This document shows, one piece after another, positions 5,441 through 5,784 of a stretch of 5,784 nucleotides of DNA. This DNA is from Mycobacterium sp. (GTDB lineage: Bacteria; Actinomycetota; Actinomycetes; Mycobacteriales; Mycobacteriaceae): assembly GCA_029256565.1 (NCBI GenBank), contig JAQSXQ010000145.1, forward strand, positions 1-5,784, read 5' to 3'. The first letter of the stretch is position 1. Each line of letters opens with the position of its first letter. The position numbers were made by a program, and so were the translations under genes. The notes below the pieces were generated by a model. The model was not told the origin of the DNA, searched no databases, and saw only the letters and a list, made by a program, of their open reading frames with translations.

Positions 5441-5575
5441 AACGCCCTTCCCGTATGTCCTCAGCCGTCGCCATGCGGCCCCGTTCGTCTCACGTGCGTC
5501 TCGCGCCTCTGCGTCGGCCCACCGGGCGGTCGATGAGACCTGGCAGCCGGCGGCACTGGCAGGGTAACAGCGGCG

Positions 5576-5596
5576 CGGGTCCGATCCGGGGACCCG
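5576..5596. repeat. 7-bp inverted repeat in the divergent intergenic region
   Basis: CGGGTCC (5576-5582) and GGACCCG (5590-5596) are perfect inverted arms around a 7-base spacer. It sits about midway between the acyltransferase start (5440) and the exported-protein start (5691), without a T-run. It could be an operator half-site pair or an RNA hairpin in either leader; chance cannot be excluded in DNA this GC-rich. Confidence 0.35.
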
Positions 5597-5624
5597 AGAC
5601 CTGTGAATGTCCCGTGTGCGCCCA

Positions 5625-5657
5625 CGATCTCCACGCGATCTCCACACAGTCTCCATG
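5625..5657 (+). promoter_or_regulatory. Three 11-bp-phased direct repeats, candidate response-regulator site
   Basis: TCTCCA occurs at 5628-5633, 5639-5644 and 5650-5655, exactly 11 bp apart. The full units are CGATCTCCACG, CGATCTCCACA and CAGTCTCCATG. One helical turn between direct repeats is the arrangement typical of OmpR/PhoB-family response regulators. The block ends 33 bp before the ATG of the exported protein and lies about 185 bp upstream of the acyltransferase start on the other strand, so it could control either gene. The regulator is not in the window. The repeat is seen; its role is inferred. Confidence 0.5.
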
Positions 5658-5690
5658 CGAGGGCACCCGCGTCCCGGCGAAGCTCTTCAC

Positions 5691-5784
5691 ATGCAGAACA
5701 ACAAGATTCGCGGTCCCGTCATCACCCTGGCCGCGGTAGCCGTGCTGGGTGGCGGACTCTGGTGGGCCAACGCCGACTCCGACG
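5691..5784 (+). CDS. Start of an exported or membrane-anchored protein (3' end beyond window)
   Basis: Only 31 residues are inside the window. They form a good signal sequence: basic start with Lys5 and Arg7, a hydrophobic stretch (about 9-25, VITLAAVAVLGGGLWW), then Ala26-Asn27-Ala28, a possible signal-peptidase I AXA site, followed by acidic DSD. No lipobox Cys is visible. The mature protein's family cannot be told. The ATG has only a weak ribosome site (GAAG eight bases upstream). It is divergent from the acyltransferase operon and has the 11-bp direct repeats just upstream, which suggests regulated expression. Confidence 0.65.
   Translation, partial: MQNNKIRGPVITLAAVAVLGGGLWWANADSD

Noticed and set aside
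4367..5536. Plus-strand open frame of 389 codons opposite the acyltransferase
   Set aside because: Gln/Arg/His-rich antisense shadow of a clear membrane protein; no plausible protein features.
5561..5566. Minus-strand TACCCT as a -10 element for the acyltransferase operon
   Set aside because: Single TANNNT match without a -35, about 120 bp from the start codon; too common by chance to annotate.
4202..5656. Longer 484-residue form of the acyltransferase starting at ATG 5656
   Set aside because: The extra 72 residues are Arg-rich, resemble no AT3 N-terminus and overlap the direct repeats; the GTG at 5440 has a good ribosome site and fits the family start.
1..5784. Mobile element, phage, CRISPR, tRNA or rRNA
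   Set aside because: No transposase or integrase, no terminal repeats, no spaced repeat array beyond the 33-bp direct-repeat block, and no tRNA-like or rRNA-like sequence seen on either strand.

Overview
The window is GC-rich (roughly two thirds G+C by eye) and densely coding, with GTG starts and one promoter of the TANNNT leaderless type. It looks like an actinobacterium. Several proteins resemble, from memory, mycobacterial ones: the CmtR metal sensor, the Rv1155-type F420 flavin-fold protein, and the Rv0517/Rv0518 acyltransferase-SGNH pair. A Mycobacterium/Mycolicibacterium-like genome is therefore the best guess. No database search was run.

Layout. (1) 1-453, minus: the N-terminal part of an aldehyde dehydrogenase that runs off the left edge. 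(2) 538-1050, plus: a small single-pass, proline-rich envelope protein, divergent from the dehydrogenase and apparently leaderless. (3) 1079-2067, minus: a two-gene metal-resistance unit, a CmtR-like ArsR/SmtB repressor translationally coupled to a short CDF-type cation transporter. Both proteins end in cysteine pairs. A 32-bp interrupted dyad lies over the repressor's start. (4) 2109-2546, minus: a PPOX/F420-dependent flavin-fold protein. (5) 2601-3500, plus: an APH(6)/hydroxyurea-phosphotransferase-family protein in which the catalytic Asp and both usual metal-binding positions are substituted, so probably a pseudokinase or a divergent enzyme. (6) 3508-5440, minus: a tight operon of an acyltransferase-3 membrane protein and an exported SGNH hydrolase, which looks like a split version of the fused AT3-SGNH O-acetyltransferases. 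(7) 5441-5690: a divergent intergenic region with a 7-bp hairpin and three 11-bp-phased direct repeats. (8) 5691-5784, plus: the start of an exported protein cut by the right edge.

Working together. The clearest functional unit is sensor plus exporter: the repressor would bind the dyad, release it on thiophilic metal (Cd/Pb by analogy with CmtR), and allow synthesis of a transporter whose predicted transport site has gained a Cys. The second is the AT3/SGNH pair, expected to move acyl groups across the membrane and place them on a cell-envelope glycan or glycolipid. The remaining genes look like unrelated single-gene units. Nothing in the window resembles a phage, transposon, CRISPR array or RNA gene.
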